Below are positions 50,272 to 59,115 of a DNA stretch of 64,000 nt, in pieces (within the stretch, counting starts at the first letter, position 1; each line of letters opens with the position of its first letter). Origin of the DNA: Chryseobacterium cucumeris (GTDB taxonomy: Bacteria; Bacteroidota; Bacteroidia; Flavobacteriales; Weeksellaceae); NCBI RefSeq assembly GCF_016775705.1, contig NZ_CP068760.1, positions 3,720,001-3,784,000 on the forward strand. Reading direction: 5' to 3'. The translations under genes and the position numbers were made by a program. Below the pieces are notes generated by a model. It was not told the DNA's origin, ran no database searches, and was given only the letters and a program-made list of their open reading frames with translations.

Positions 50272-50711
50272 TAACTATTTTAAAATTTTTGCAAAGATAC
50301 AATAAATATTTGATTTGTTTTTGAATAAATTTTTAAATATGCAAACTTAAATTCACAATCCTGTAATATTTCTTTGATTTTTGGAAAATTAAATCTAAAA
50401 AAAGAAGCCTAGATTTAAAAAGTTGTTAAACATTATTTTTTTTTATTAAATTGGATTAATTTTTTCCGTGTTATTTATGAATTTTCAAAAATAAAGCCAT
50501 AAAATGCAAATTTTTGTTTTTCATATTCTTATTTATCGCTATTAAACATTGTCCCTTCATTAATAGTTTTTGTACATTTGAGCTGTGGGATTCGGGGTTC
50601 GGGTTGCGAGATCCGATATCCGAGACTTTGATTCGGGATTCTGGGTACGAAATCCAGGATTGAGAATAGATTTTGAATCTCACTTAATAACAAAAAAACA
50701 CCTATTACAAT
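50272..50711. other. Divergent region upstream of the DEAD-box helicase gene
   Basis: 440 bp, AT-rich up to about 50570, then a block of repeated ATTCGGG words (entered separately). One minus-strand -7 element TATCTTTG (50292-50299). An open frame at 50471-50683 on the minus strand has a repeat-derived sequence and is not accepted. Confidence 0.4.
50578..50685. repeat. Intergenic repeat of ATTCGGG / TCCGA words
   Basis: GGGATTCGGGGTTCGGG, GAGATCCGATATCCGAGA and GATTCGGGATTCTGGG follow each other, and AGATTTTGAATCTCA closes the block as a small inverted repeat. The composition (GC-rich words in an AT-rich gap) marks it as a repeat element. Confidence 0.55.
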
Positions 50712-51377
50712 ATGTCTTCAAGTATTTCTTCCAAAACATTTGATTTTTTAAAAAAGTTAAATAAAAACAATAACCGCGAGTGGTTTAATGAAAATAAAAA
50801 CTTATACACAGAATCGCAGCAAAACGTGGTTTCCTTTCTGGATGAGCTTACCAGAGAGATGTCCGGTTTTGATGAAGAACTTGCCAGAATAGACAGTAAA
50901 AAAGCCCTGTTCAGAATTTACAGGGATACCCGTTTTTCAAAAGATAAGTCACCTTATAAAACCAATTTCGGAGCTTCTCTGGGAATGGGAAAAGGAAATC
51001 AGAAAGGAGGTTATTATCTTCACCTTGAACCCGGAAAATCCTTTTTAGCCGGAGGAATCTATATGCCTGAATCTTCTGTCCTGAAAGAAGTCCGTAAGGA
51101 AATTTCTTTGTATGGAGATGATTTCCTGAAAATTCTCAATAATAAAGATTTTAAAAAACATTTTCCGGAGCTTGATCAGGAAGATAAACTGAAGAAAGTC
51201 CCACAAGGCTTTGAAAAGGAAGACCCTATGGCAGAATACCTCAAGCTTAAAAACTTTATTGTGATATACTCTCTGAAAGATGTGGAAGTACTGGACAAAA
51301 ATGCAGTGAAAAATATGAGCAGCGTTTTCAAGCTGATGAAACCTTTCAATGATTTTCTGAATACTCCTTTACTTTAA
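50712..51377 (+). CDS. DUF2461 domain-containing protein
   Basis: 221 residues, cytoplasmic. Family marks: FDFLKKLNKNNNREWFNENK (about 9-28), RIYRDTRFSKDKSPYKTNFG (about 75-94), and GGYYLHLEPGKSFLAGGIYM (about 103-122). DUF2461 (TIGR02453) is widespread in Bacteroidota; the function is unknown. It stands alone, with a repeat-rich gap before it. Confidence 0.85.
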   Translation: MSSSISSKTFDFLKKLNKNNNREWFNENKNLYTESQQNVVSFLDELTREMSGFDEELARIDSKKALFRIYRDTRFSKDKSPYKTNFGASLGMGKGNQKGGYYLHLEPGKSFLAGGIYMPESSVLKEVRKEISLYGDDFLKILNNKDFKKHFPELDQEDKLKKVPQGFEKEDPMAEYLKLKNFIVIYSLKDVEVLDKNAVKNMSSVFKLMKPFNDFLNTPLL

Positions 51378-51600
51378 TATCTTTAATTTCTGATCACAAA
51401 TCGCAGATTCAACAGAAGACTGCACGTCTTCTTAAAAGGCCATGATATTCAAAACATGTGTTGCAAAGATAAAGATGTCTCTGTGACAAATTGAGAATAT
51501 CTTAAAATTCAATGGGTTACAAAAATAAATTTTAAAATTTAGTACTGAAAATCAAGCTATTACAATTAACATTTTTTAAGAAAAGTTTTACATTTTTATG

Positions 51601-51608
51601 TATCTTTG
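51601..51608 (+). promoter_or_regulatory. Probable -7 element before the FkbM gene
   Basis: TATCTTTG fits TAnnTTTG and lies 22 bp before the ATG at 51630, the usual distance; a TTTG partner 19-20 bp upstream is lacking. It overlaps the TTG that a longer open frame would use, which supports the ATG as start. Confidence 0.45.
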
Positions 51609-51629
51609 CTGTTCGCCAAAAAGCCAACA

Positions 51630-52424
51630 ATGTCTTTATACCAAAAAATTGCAGAGAAACTACAATACATAAGCCCGAATTTTTACAAAAAAAGATATTT
51701 TAAAACTTTAAATAATCTTAATAAAAACAACTTTTCGGAACGTAATGTAGAACCGGAACTGGTATGGATCAAAGAATACCTTTCTAAAAATGCTGTAATC
51801 CTTGATATTGGTGCGAATGTAGGAACTTTCCTTTATCAGTTGGAAAAAACGTTAAATCATGACCATATTTATGGTTTTGAGCCTAACAAAAAGCTTTGCA
51901 CACGATTGAAAAGACTGTTTCCGGGCATGCATATCTTTCCTCTTGCTCTTTCTGACGAAAACAGAATTGCTGAGTTCAAAGTACCCATTATAAACGGAAA
52001 AACGGTTGCTTCCCGCGGTACTTTAAACACGGCTTACAAAGAAAAGGGAGAAGAGAAAAGTTATACAGAGAAAGTAAAAGTGATCAAGCTGGATGAATGG
52101 GCAGCACTTGAACATTTCAACAGACTTGATTTTATCAAAATAGACGTTGAAGGAAATGAAATAAAGACCCTTTCCGGTGCGAGAGAAACTATCAGACAGT
52201 TCAAACCAACCCTTATGGTTGAGATGGAACAAAGACACCATGAAACGCCTATCTGGAATGAGATATCCGAAGTGATGAGCTGGGGATATGACGCCAAATA
52301 TCTGAACAGAAACAGTTTTACGCTGGAGGATCTTACAGAAGATATTATTACACAAAATACAAACGACGAAAAAAATAAAACTCAGTACATCAACAATATT
52401 ATTTTTATACCTAAAAACATTTAA
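51630..52424 (+). CDS. FkbM-family methyltransferase
   Basis: 264 residues from ATG 51630; the open frame reaches a TTG at 51606 but that lies in the promoter-like TATCTTTGCT. SAM-binding motif I is VILDIGANVGTF (about 59-70), YGFEPNKKLC is the acidic loop, and DFIKIDVEGNEIKTL (about 168-182) is the FkbM signature. FkbM proteins methylate sugar hydroxyls in polysaccharides or glycolipids. The next gene, a flippase, follows after 9 bp, so an envelope glycan is the likely substrate. Confidence 0.88.
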   Translation: MSLYQKIAEKLQYISPNFYKKRYFKTLNNLNKNNFSERNVEPELVWIKEYLSKNAVILDIGANVGTFLYQLEKTLNHDHIYGFEPNKKLCTRLKRLFPGMHIFPLALSDENRIAEFKVPIINGKTVASRGTLNTAYKEKGEEKSYTEKVKVIKLDEWAALEHFNRLDFIKIDVEGNEIKTLSGARETIRQFKPTLMVEMEQRHHETPIWNEISEVMSWGYDAKYLNRNSFTLEDLTEDIITQNTNDEKNKTQYINNIIFIPKNI

Positions 52425-52433
52425 AACAACTTT

Positions 52434-53912
52434 ATGAGTGTAGTAGCGAGACAAGGCTTCAAATATTCCATTATCGGTTATATTGGTTTTTTGCTGGGCA
52501 CCGTTTCCGCAATATTCATATTTCCGAATGATTTTGAATTTTACGGAAAGCTGCGCTACAGTATGCAAACCGCTGAAATGCTCGTTCCTTTTGTTGTTTT
52601 TGGTATTTCTTATGCGAATGTAAAATTTTTTAACGCTTTACAGAAAGAAGGAAAAAACCAGAATATGCTTTCACTATCTCTTGTGACTGTCCTGATCAAT
52701 TTTCTCATTTTTGTTACTGTATTTTTTATCCTCCCCTATTTTTATCCGAAATTTGTACATTCAGAAGCATGGAAAATTAAAAAAATTATTTTACCCTTAA
52801 TTTTAATTTTGTCACTTTGTGCTATTTTCAATAAATACACTTCAAATTATAAAAGAATTGTCGTCTCGAATATCTTTGACAATCTTTTCCCTAAAATAGC
52901 AAATCTGGGGGCTTTCTGTCTTTTCTTCTATTTTTCTTTGTCTCAGAATATTGCACTGGCTTTTTTCTTCGGAATATTTGCGCTCATGCTGTTCGGGTAT
53001 ATTTATTATACCAATAAGCTGGAAAAAATAAAGTTCGACATCAGCACAGATTATTTCAAAAAAAATAATTTCTGGAAGGAATTCCTGAACTACAGTTTCT
53101 TTGGATTTCTGGGAACGTTTGGAAATTATCTGGCGATCAACAGTTTTATGATTGGAGAATTTATGGGAATGGAAGAAAACGGGATATATTCCGTTCTCTA
53201 TGCTTTGATTTCTCTGATCTCTATCCCCCAACTGGGACTATTCAATATTTCGGCTCCGATTATCAGTAAAAATCTGGCAGACGGAGATATGGTAGAACTG
53301 GACAGGTTCCATAAGAAAACTTCTTTAACACTTTATTTCCTTGGTGCTGTGTTGTTCTCGTGTATTATGGTTGGATTCCCTTATCTGACGCAGTTCATGC
53401 CAAAGAACGGAACCATGCTCAGAGAGTACGAGCCGGTAGTATGGATCTGGGGCTCTGCCGTATTGATTGACCTTGCAACGGGATTTAATGGAAATATTAT
53501 TTCACTCTCAAAATATTACAGATTCAATATTCTGGTCATGCTTTTACTGGCCGGATTAACGATCGGACTGAATTATTATTTTATTAAAAACACACCACTG
53601 AAACTGATCGGAATTGCTTTATCTACAGCTATTTCACTTACGATTTACAATGTGGTGAAAATTGTTTTCAATTATATTGTATTTAAAGTTTCGCCTTTAA
53701 GTATTGAAATGATTTTCGTGTCTATTATCTGTACTTTAGCCATTACAGTAGCCATTGTTCTTCCTAATTTCAACAGCAATCTGATTAATCTTGTTTACAA
53801 ACCTGCAGTTGTTTTGGTACTGATCTATATCGGAAATTACTTCACAAAGATTTTCCCGGTTGAAGATTATCTGAATATGAAGTTTATCAAGAGTGTATTT
53901 AAGATAAAATAA
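52434..53912 (+). CDS. Second polysaccharide flippase/biosynthesis protein (MOP family)
   Basis: 492 residues with about 14 hydrophobic segments from residue 9 to 480. N-terminal ARQGFKYSIIGYIGFLLGTV and FGISYANVKFFN are the beginning of the Polysacc_synt/LPS-flippase type. It differs clearly from the Wzx of the capsule operon (no shared stretches seen). It should translocate a lipid-linked glycan. Its partners here are an FkbM methyltransferase on the same strand and two convergent glycosyltransferase genes. Confidence 0.85.
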   Translation: MSVVARQGFKYSIIGYIGFLLGTVSAIFIFPNDFEFYGKLRYSMQTAEMLVPFVVFGISYANVKFFNALQKEGKNQNMLSLSLVTVLINFLIFVTVFFILPYFYPKFVHSEAWKIKKIILPLILILSLCAIFNKYTSNYKRIVVSNIFDNLFPKIANLGAFCLFFYFSLSQNIALAFFFGIFALMLFGYIYYTNKLEKIKFDISTDYFKKNNFWKEFLNYSFFGFLGTFGNYLAINSFMIGEFMGMEENGIYSVLYALISLISIPQLGLFNISAPIISKNLADGDMVELDRFHKKTSLTLYFLGAVLFSCIMVGFPYLTQFMPKNGTMLREYEPVVWIWGSAVLIDLATGFNGNIISLSKYYRFNILVMLLLAGLTIGLNYYFIKNTPLKLIGIALSTAISLTIYNVVKIVFNYIVFKVSPLSIEMIFVSIICTLAITVAIVLPNFNSNLINLVYKPAVVLVLIYIGNYFTKIFPVEDYLNMKFIKSVFKIK

Positions 53913-53932
53913 GAGAACAATTCAGACTTTTT

Positions 53933-54973
53933 TTAGATTAAAGATGTTAGAAATTGTTCCAGTCTCTTCTGAACTTCTTTCCTACCATAAGTTTTATAAA
54001 AATCAAATGGAGTTTCCGAAACAGTGTTTAATTGTTCAAGAACATTTTCTTTTTCAGCAATAATAAAGTCTAATTTTGAGGGATAATTTCCTGGAAAAAC
54101 AGCCAGTTTCCCATAGGCTATGGCATCGCCCAGGTTTCCTGTCATTTTAGTCAGTCCATAGGTTTCTTTCATGCTGAAGAATTCTGTATCCTGCTGAATC
54201 GGACACCACAAAACGTCTGCTTTCTGCATCCATTTTTCAAAATCCCTGGGGGACACCCTTTCTGAAAAATAGGTAATTTTAATGTTTTCGGGTAATTTTC
54301 CGAACAAATTTTCAAGTTGTTTTAACTCGTGTCCGCCTGCTTTTCCAAGGAAAACAAACTGGCAAATCCTGTCTGTATGGAGATTCTGAATAGTTTTAAA
54401 AATATAGGCGTAATCTCTTCTCTTTTGTGAAACACCGCCTGGAATTACGACCATAAGATTTTCATTTTTTGTCCTGTCAAAATCTCTGGTATAAAACAGC
54501 GGCAGATACTGATATTGATCCGAAATCAATGCTTCATCCAGTACAAAAAGAGACCGGGATGTCTGATACACTTTGGTCTTGTACAGCAACCCTTCTTTCA
54601 GCCACAATTTTAACCTGAAAATAACATCTCCTTTGAAAACGCTTTTTATCAGGTCCAGCTTTGAAGATTTTATGAAATTAAGATTATGGGTAATAACTGC
54701 TGTATTGTACTTTTTTGTCACTGCAAAAAATGTATTAAAATAACGATGAACAGTTCCTATTACCACGAGGTCATATCCTTTCCCTTTTAACTGATCCAGA
54801 ATCATGGAACTGTCTGATAAGAAAACAGCTTCGTCACGATGGTTGATCTGATCTTTTATTCTTTTTGAAAAATAATAGTCTACGGCAAAATCCTCAGAAC
54901 CTTCCATAATATCCATGAAAGCCTGAGCAATTTCTGCATGAGTGTCTATTTCTATGTACGCTATTTTTTTCAC
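53933..54973 (-). CDS. Glycosyltransferase (GT-B-like)
   Basis: 346 residues, no membrane segment. YDLVVIGTVHRYFNTFFAV near residue 69 and NTAVITHNLNFI near residue 90 belong to the N-terminal Rossmann domain; VVIPGGVSQKRRDYAYIF (near 178) opens the second domain, and WMQKADVLWCPIQ and GLTKMTGNLGDAIAYGK (near 245-290) match the donor-binding region of GT-B enzymes. Donor and acceptor unknown. The plus-strand flippase gene converges on it, 20 bp away. Confidence 0.7.
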   Translation of the reverse strand: MKKIAYIEIDTHAEIAQAFMDIMEGSEDFAVDYYFSKRIKDQINHRDEAVFLSDSSMILDQLKGKGYDLVVIGTVHRYFNTFFAVTKKYNTAVITHNLNFIKSSKLDLIKSVFKGDVIFRLKLWLKEGLLYKTKVYQTSRSLFVLDEALISDQYQYLPLFYTRDFDRTKNENLMVVIPGGVSQKRRDYAYIFKTIQNLHTDRICQFVFLGKAGGHELKQLENLFGKLPENIKITYFSERVSPRDFEKWMQKADVLWCPIQQDTEFFSMKETYGLTKMTGNLGDAIAYGKLAVFPGNYPSKLDFIIAEKENVLEQLNTVSETPFDFYKTYGRKEVQKRLEQFLTSLI

Positions 54974-54995
54974 GGGTTAACGGGAGTTATATCTT

Positions 54996-55062
54996 AAGTT
55001 TGGCTAAAGCCAATGGATTTTTATTTTTTTAATTAAACGGGCTAAAGCCCGTTTCTACTGAT
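54996..55062. repeat. Paired GGCTAAAGCC palindromes (site 2)
   Basis: TGGCTAAAGCCA (55001-55012) and AAACGGGCTAAAGCCCGTTT (55035-55054), separated by 22 bp, preceded by AAGTTT and followed by CTACTGA. Same order and flanks as site 1 (35598-35660). Confidence 0.75.
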
Positions 55063-55094
55063 GAACATTTGCAATGTATAAAATAATCTATCTT

Positions 55095-55949
55095 TTACAT
55101 CTTCAGCCATTTCTTTTTCAACATTTTCATACGCTGATTATTAACGGCTTTTTGTTCTTCTTTTGTAATTTTCAATTCTAATTTTTTTGATCTGCAGCTT
55201 TCATAAGACCTGATAATATCGAAGAAAAATGAAGCAGACTTACTTTTCACAGCTTCTTTTGAGGAGGCGATGTATGCCAGAAACCTGTTCAGCCCTAAGA
55301 AATAAAAATATCTTCCGTAATAATCCGCAGGGCGTATGGTATAATCGGCTCCTTTTACTTTAATCAACTTTACATGCAGCTCCGGAAGAACAACTTCTTT
55401 CCACCCAAGATTATCCAGTAAAATGGAATCAATATTATCCCAGCCCAGTGTTTCCCTTATGCCGCCCATCTGAATAAAACATTCTTTACGGTAGGCCTTC
55501 ATAGGACCTCTTACATGATGTTTATTGGAATTTCCCTCATATACCCAGTTTCCGTCTTTTTCAATGTACAAAAGGCCTCCTACCAATCCAAATTCCGGAT
55601 GCGTGGCAAAAGCTGTTTCTACTACTGACAGATAATTTTCCGGAAGAATGATATCGGCATCAAATTTACAGATAATATCAAATTCATCCATAGCCTGGGT
55701 CTGAAGTCCGTTTTTGAAAGCGTGAACCACTTTTGATCCCGGCTGATGTTCAGATTTCTGAAGGTTGACGGTTTCAAAACGGGAATCAGCTTCCGTATAT
55801 TTCCTGATCACCTCAGCTGTTCTGTCTGTAGAACCGTCATTCACTACCACTACTTTAAAATCTTTGCTGCTTTGCTGTTGTAAAGAATCAAGAGTAAATG
55901 GAAGGTTGTTTTCTTCGTTATGGGCAGGAATTATGATTAAAAACCTCAC
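55095..55949 (-). CDS. Family 2 glycosyltransferase
   Basis: 284 residues. FLIIIPAHNEENNLPFTLDSL (residues 3-23) starts the GT-A domain, followed by VVNDGSTDRT (near 36) and ICKFDADIILPENYL with the metal-binding FDAD (near 93). The C-terminus has no clear membrane helix, unlike many polyisoprenyl-linked GT2 enzymes. The sugar is unknown. Separated from the GT-B gene by the paired GGCTAAAGCC repeat. Confidence 0.87.
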   Translation of the reverse strand: MRFLIIIPAHNEENNLPFTLDSLQQQSSKDFKVVVVNDGSTDRTAEVIRKYTEADSRFETVNLQKSEHQPGSKVVHAFKNGLQTQAMDEFDIICKFDADIILPENYLSVVETAFATHPEFGLVGGLLYIEKDGNWVYEGNSNKHHVRGPMKAYRKECFIQMGGIRETLGWDNIDSILLDNLGWKEVVLPELHVKLIKVKGADYTIRPADYYGRYFYFLGLNRFLAYIASSKEAVKSKSASFFFDIIRSYESCRSKKLELKITKEEQKAVNNQRMKMLKKKWLKM

Positions 55950-55952
55950 GAA

Positions 55953-56040
55953 TTATAGTATAAATGATGAATAATAAATGATCAATGATGAGAAGCTTTC
56001 GAGGACATCAATTACCATTGATCATTTATCGTTGATGAAT
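55953..56040. repeat. Intergenic hairpin repeat of ATGATAAATGA words
   Basis: ATAAATGATCAATG (55974-55987) and CATTGATCATTTAT (56016-56029) form a perfect 14-bp inverted repeat around a 28-nt loop, preceded by ATAAATGATGAATA and followed by GTTGATGAAT. Same word family as 27289-27350. Confidence 0.65.
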
Positions 56041-57441
56041 TTATTTGTTATGCGGTTTCAGCATATTCTTCGGATCAAGAATTTCGTCCAGCTTTTCCTG
56101 AGAGAGAATTCCTTTTTCCAGAACAAGATTGTAAACACTTTTCCCGGTTTCCAAAGCTTCTTTTGCAATCTGTGTAGACTGTTTGTACCCGATGTAAGGA
56201 TTCAATGCCGTTACAATTCCGATGCTGTGTTTCACCATATTCAGGCAGACTTCCTTATTGGCTGTAATTCCAACCACACACTTGTCGCGAAGTGTATCCA
56301 AAGCATTGCAAAGGAAGTTGATATTTTCCATGATGGCATGAGAAAGCACCGGTTCCATTACATTCAGCTGTAACTGTCCTGCTTCTGCTGCAAAGGTTAC
56401 CGTAAGATCGTTTCCAATCACTTTGAAACATACCTGATTAACCACTTCCGGAATTACAGGATTTACTTTCCCCGGCATAATAGAAGAACCCGGCTGCATT
56501 GGCGGAAGATTAATTTCAAAAAGGCCTGCTCTTGGACCTGATGAAAGTAATCTTAAATCGTTACAGATCTTTGACAGTTTCACAGCAAGGCGTTTCATTG
56601 CTGATGAGTAGATCACATAAGATCCCGTATCAGGGGTAGCTTCCACCAGGTCTGGTGCTGAAACAATCGGAAATCCTGTTATCTGAGCTAAGTTTTTAGC
56701 ACAAAGGGCTGCATAGCCTACCGGAGCATTTATTCCTGTTCCGATGGCAGTAGCTCCCATATTTACTTCCACAAAAAGGCTGGCATTGTTATTCAGCTTG
56801 GAGATATCCTCTTCCAAAGTGGCTGCATACGCTTCAAATTCCTGCCCTAAAGTCATCGGGACTGCATCCTGAAGTTGTGTACGTCCCATTTTGATTACAT
56901 CCTGAAATTCCTGTCCTTTTGCACGGAAAGCAGTGATAATTCTTTCTAATTTTTCTACCAGCCCAATGTTCATCTGAAGCAATCCCATTTTGATAGCTGT
57001 AGGATAAGCGTCATTGGTAGACTGAGAAAGGTTGATATGATCATTAGGCGAACAGAATTCGTATTCTCCTTTATTTTTTCCTAATTTTTCCAATACAATG
57101 TTGGCGATCACTTCATTCGCATTCATGTTGATAGAAGTTCCTGCTCCCCCCTGAATCATATCTACCGGAAACTGCTCATGATATTTCCCTTCTACAATTT
57201 CATCACACGCTTCTGCTATTTTAAAATACAGGTTTTCGTCCAGAAGTCCTAATTCATAATTGGTTTTTGCGGCTGCTTTTTTTACAAAAGCCAACCCTTT
57301 TATGAAATCCGGATACGAAGACAAAAGCTGTCCTGAGATTTTAAAATTGTCGATAGCTCTTTGTGTCTGAACCCCATAATAAGCATCTAAAGGCACATTC
57401 AGTTCGCCTAATAGATCACTTTCTTTTCTGAAATTTTCCAT
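56041..57441 (-). CDS. aspA: Aspartate ammonia-lyase
   Basis: 466 residues, the usual length for the fumarase II/aspartase superfamily. Signature GSSIMPGKVNPVIPEVVNQ near residue 317; SQSTNDAYPTAIK near residue 138 and GRTQLQDAVPMT near residue 187 are substrate-binding elements. The form VIPEVVNQVCFKVIGND and FEINLPPMQPG favour aspartase over fumarase C. It converts aspartate to fumarate and ammonia. A single gene, with the N-terminus MENFRKESDLLGELNVP as in Bacteroidota AspA. Confidence 0.92.
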   Translation of the reverse strand: MENFRKESDLLGELNVPLDAYYGVQTQRAIDNFKISGQLLSSYPDFIKGLAFVKKAAAKTNYELGLLDENLYFKIAEACDEIVEGKYHEQFPVDMIQGGAGTSINMNANEVIANIVLEKLGKNKGEYEFCSPNDHINLSQSTNDAYPTAIKMGLLQMNIGLVEKLERIITAFRAKGQEFQDVIKMGRTQLQDAVPMTLGQEFEAYAATLEEDISKLNNNASLFVEVNMGATAIGTGINAPVGYAALCAKNLAQITGFPIVSAPDLVEATPDTGSYVIYSSAMKRLAVKLSKICNDLRLLSSGPRAGLFEINLPPMQPGSSIMPGKVNPVIPEVVNQVCFKVIGNDLTVTFAAEAGQLQLNVMEPVLSHAIMENINFLCNALDTLRDKCVVGITANKEVCLNMVKHSIGIVTALNPYIGYKQSTQIAKEALETGKSVYNLVLEKGILSQEKLDEILDPKNMLKPHNK

Positions 57442-57480
57442 TACAGATATTTTACTGTTTTTGATCGTTTAAAGATAGCA

Positions 57481-57505
57481 AAAACGCATCTAACCGATGC
57501 GTTTT
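57481..57505 (-). terminator. Terminator of the amidase gene
   Basis: AAAACGCATC / GATGCGTTTT with a TAACC loop and further T on the minus strand, 9 bp after the stop codon. It also lies between the amidase gene and aspA, so they are separate units. Confidence 0.8.
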
Positions 57506-57513
57506 AATTTGAA

Positions 57514-58539
57514 TTATTTTACTGGATATTTTTGATTTAAAGCCTGGAGTATTGCCCATGTTTCAGCATCCATAATTCCGTCATAATTCTGTGGACGGAA
57601 GTGGTACTGGAATGCCTCAATTGTTTTCTTGGTAGCATCATCCCATTGTCCGCTAGGATCAATTGCATATCCGAATTTCTGCAATGAAGTCTGAATAAGG
57701 AAAATAAAGCTGGACTCATTATATCTTGCTGCCAGGTCGGCTTGTGCAGGTTCAAGATAAGTCTGTTTAGCAGCTTCATCATACCACATTCCAACCTGAT
57801 ATTCGTCATAGAGCTTTTTCCATGGGAACATCGGTCCCGGATCCTGTTTTCTTGTAGGAGCAATATCTGAATGCCCCAATACGTTTGTTGGCTGGATCTG
57901 ATATCTTGTTATAATATCTTTAACCAGAGCAGCCACTTTTTTCACCTGCTCATCACTAAAAGGGGCAAAAGTTCTTTTACCGGTACTATCTGTAGTATAT
58001 CCTGTATTTACAATTTCAATACCGATAGAATTATCATTAAGATTTTTGTCATTTCTCCATGCACTTATCCCTGCATGGTATGCTCTTTTATTTTCATCTA
58101 CCAATTGGTAGATCTCGTTATCTCCTGTATTATTTACCAGATAATGGGCACTTACTGCCTGTTGGGTAAGAACACTGATCGATTTATCATCTGCAAGAGC
58201 CGTATAATGTAATATCAGATAACGCTGTCTGAAATTCTGGGCGACTGCAGGAAAATAAGTTTTTACCACTTTATATCCGCCCGGTTTTGCAGATACAATA
58301 GAACCATAACTCGCCGTATTATCATTTTTGGTTGGATCTGCTATATTGGTCGTAAAAAATTCTACTCCATGATCAGATACAACTTTGGGTTTTGGAGCAA
58401 CCGGAGGTTTTGTCTGAACCGCTGGTTTCGCCTGTGTTATTGGGGTTTTCGGTTTGTAAGTATTTTTTTTCACATTTTGCTGAGAAGTACATGAAAAAAC
58501 AAATGTGCTTAATCCGATGATATATAATGTTTTACGCAT
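57514..58539 (-). CDS. N-acetylmuramoyl-L-alanine amidase lipoprotein with peptidoglycan-binding domain
   Basis: 341 residues from MRKTLYIIGLSTFVFSC, whose lipobox ends at Cys17; a longer open frame starts 37 codons earlier in the promoter region and is not used. A Pro/Lys-rich linker (about 25-50), the Amidase_2 domain with zinc-ligand His in YLILHYTA (near 108) and GHSDIAPTRKQDPG (near 218-231), and a C-terminal PG-binding domain (LQKFGYAIDPSGQWDDATKK near 290). It cuts the bond between muramic acid and the stem peptide and is held in the envelope by a lipid anchor. Confidence 0.9.
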   Translation of the reverse strand: MRKTLYIIGLSTFVFSCTSQQNVKKNTYKPKTPITQAKPAVQTKPPVAPKPKVVSDHGVEFFTTNIADPTKNDNTASYGSIVSAKPGGYKVVKTYFPAVAQNFRQRYLILHYTALADDKSISVLTQQAVSAHYLVNNTGDNEIYQLVDENKRAYHAGISAWRNDKNLNDNSIGIEIVNTGYTTDSTGKRTFAPFSDEQVKKVAALVKDIITRYQIQPTNVLGHSDIAPTRKQDPGPMFPWKKLYDEYQVGMWYDEAAKQTYLEPAQADLAARYNESSFIFLIQTSLQKFGYAIDPSGQWDDATKKTIEAFQYHFRPQNYDGIMDAETWAILQALNQKYPVK

Positions 58540-58598
58540 CAGTTTGGTTTTTGGATGATTTATTAGTTCAAAAATACACAAAATTTTCTTGAATTTTA

Positions 58599-58630
58599 TT
58601 TGGTAAATAAAGAAATCTGTTCTATATTTG
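58599..58630 (+). promoter_or_regulatory. Promoter of the tRNA-Ser/Pro/Arg operon (Bacteroidota type)
   Basis: TTTG (58599-58602), 20-bp spacer, TATATTTG (58623-58630); a strong match to TTTG-N19/20-TAnnTTTG. Transcription should start near 58637, about 38 nt before tRNA-Ser. Confidence 0.85.
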
Positions 58631-58674
58631 CACTCGCAATAACGGAACAACGATCATTAAAAAATAAACAAAAA

Positions 58675-58759
58675 GGAGGGTTGCCGGAGTGGTTAACGGA
58701 GCAGTTTGCTAAACTGTCGACGCGAAAGTGTCGCAAGGGTTCGAATCCCTTACCCTCCG
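58675..58759 (+). tRNA. tRNA-Ser (anticodon GCT)
   Basis: 85-nt class II tRNA: acceptor GGAGGGT/ACCCTCC, anticodon loop TTGCTAA, long variable arm GTCGACGCGAAAGTGTCGC, T-arm GGTTCGAATCC. CCA is not encoded. First of three tRNA genes behind one promoter. Confidence 0.95.
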
Positions 58760-58773
58760 CTCTTCTATATATT

Positions 58774-58848
58774 CGGGGCGTAGCGTAGTCCGGTCATCGC
58801 GCCTGGTTTGGGACCAGGAGGTCGCAGGTTCGAATCCTGCCGCCCCGA
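58774..58848 (+). tRNA. tRNA-Pro (anticodon TGG)
   Basis: 75 nt: acceptor CGGGGCG/CGCCCCG, anticodon loop TTTGGGA, T-arm GGTTCGAATCC. CCA not encoded. It is 14 bp after tRNA-Ser. Confidence 0.95.
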
Positions 58849-58889
58849 CTTTTTAATGTGCTTATTACTAAGCGGGAATCAACTTCTAA

Positions 58890-58963
58890 GGGTGCGTAGC
58901 TCAGCTGGATAGAGCATCTGCCTTCTAAGCAGACGGTCAAAGGTTCGAATCCTTTCGCGCTCA
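58890..58963 (+). tRNA. tRNA-Arg (anticodon TCT)
   Basis: 74 nt: acceptor GGGTGCG/CGCGCTC with two G-U pairs, anticodon loop CTTCTAA (TCT), T-arm GGTTCGAATCC. CCA not encoded. It is 41 bp after tRNA-Pro and directly before the terminator. Confidence 0.93.
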
Positions 58964-58964
58964 C

Positions 58965-58998
58965 AAAAAACCTCACAATTTTTATTGTGAGGTTTTTT
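58965..58998 (+). terminator. Terminator of the tRNA operon
   Basis: AAAAAACCTCACAAT / ATTGTGAGGTTTTTT, 15-bp perfect stem with a 4-nt TTTT loop, right after tRNA-Arg. Confidence 0.9.
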
Positions 58999-59069
58999 GT
59001 TTTTATTACCTTCATACAAATTGATCTGTACGATTTATTTTCAACGAAAATCTTGAACTTTTGATAATT

Positions 59070-59090
59070 AAGTTTGGGCTAAAGCCTATT
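59070..59090. repeat. Single GGCTAAAGCC element (site 3)
   Basis: AAGTTTGGGCTAAAGCC (core palindrome 59077-59086) shares the AAGTTT flank with the paired elements at 35598 and 54996, but the second palindrome is missing. Confidence 0.6.
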
Positions 59091-59115
59091 TCACAGAAAG
59101 CCGGATAATTTCTGT

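Noticed and set aside
50471..50683. Minus-strand open frame of 70 codons
   Set aside because: Its sequence is produced by the ATTCGGG repeat block and has no protein-like features.
58600..58788. Plus-strand open frame of 62 codons over tRNA-Ser
   Set aside because: It spans the promoter and the tRNA-Ser gene and has no protein features.
58794..59015. Minus-strand open frame of 73 codons over tRNA-Pro and tRNA-Arg
   Set aside because: It is antisense to the tRNA genes; its GFEPLTVCLEGRC and RIRTCDLLVP sequences are a well-known annotation artefact from tRNA T-arms.
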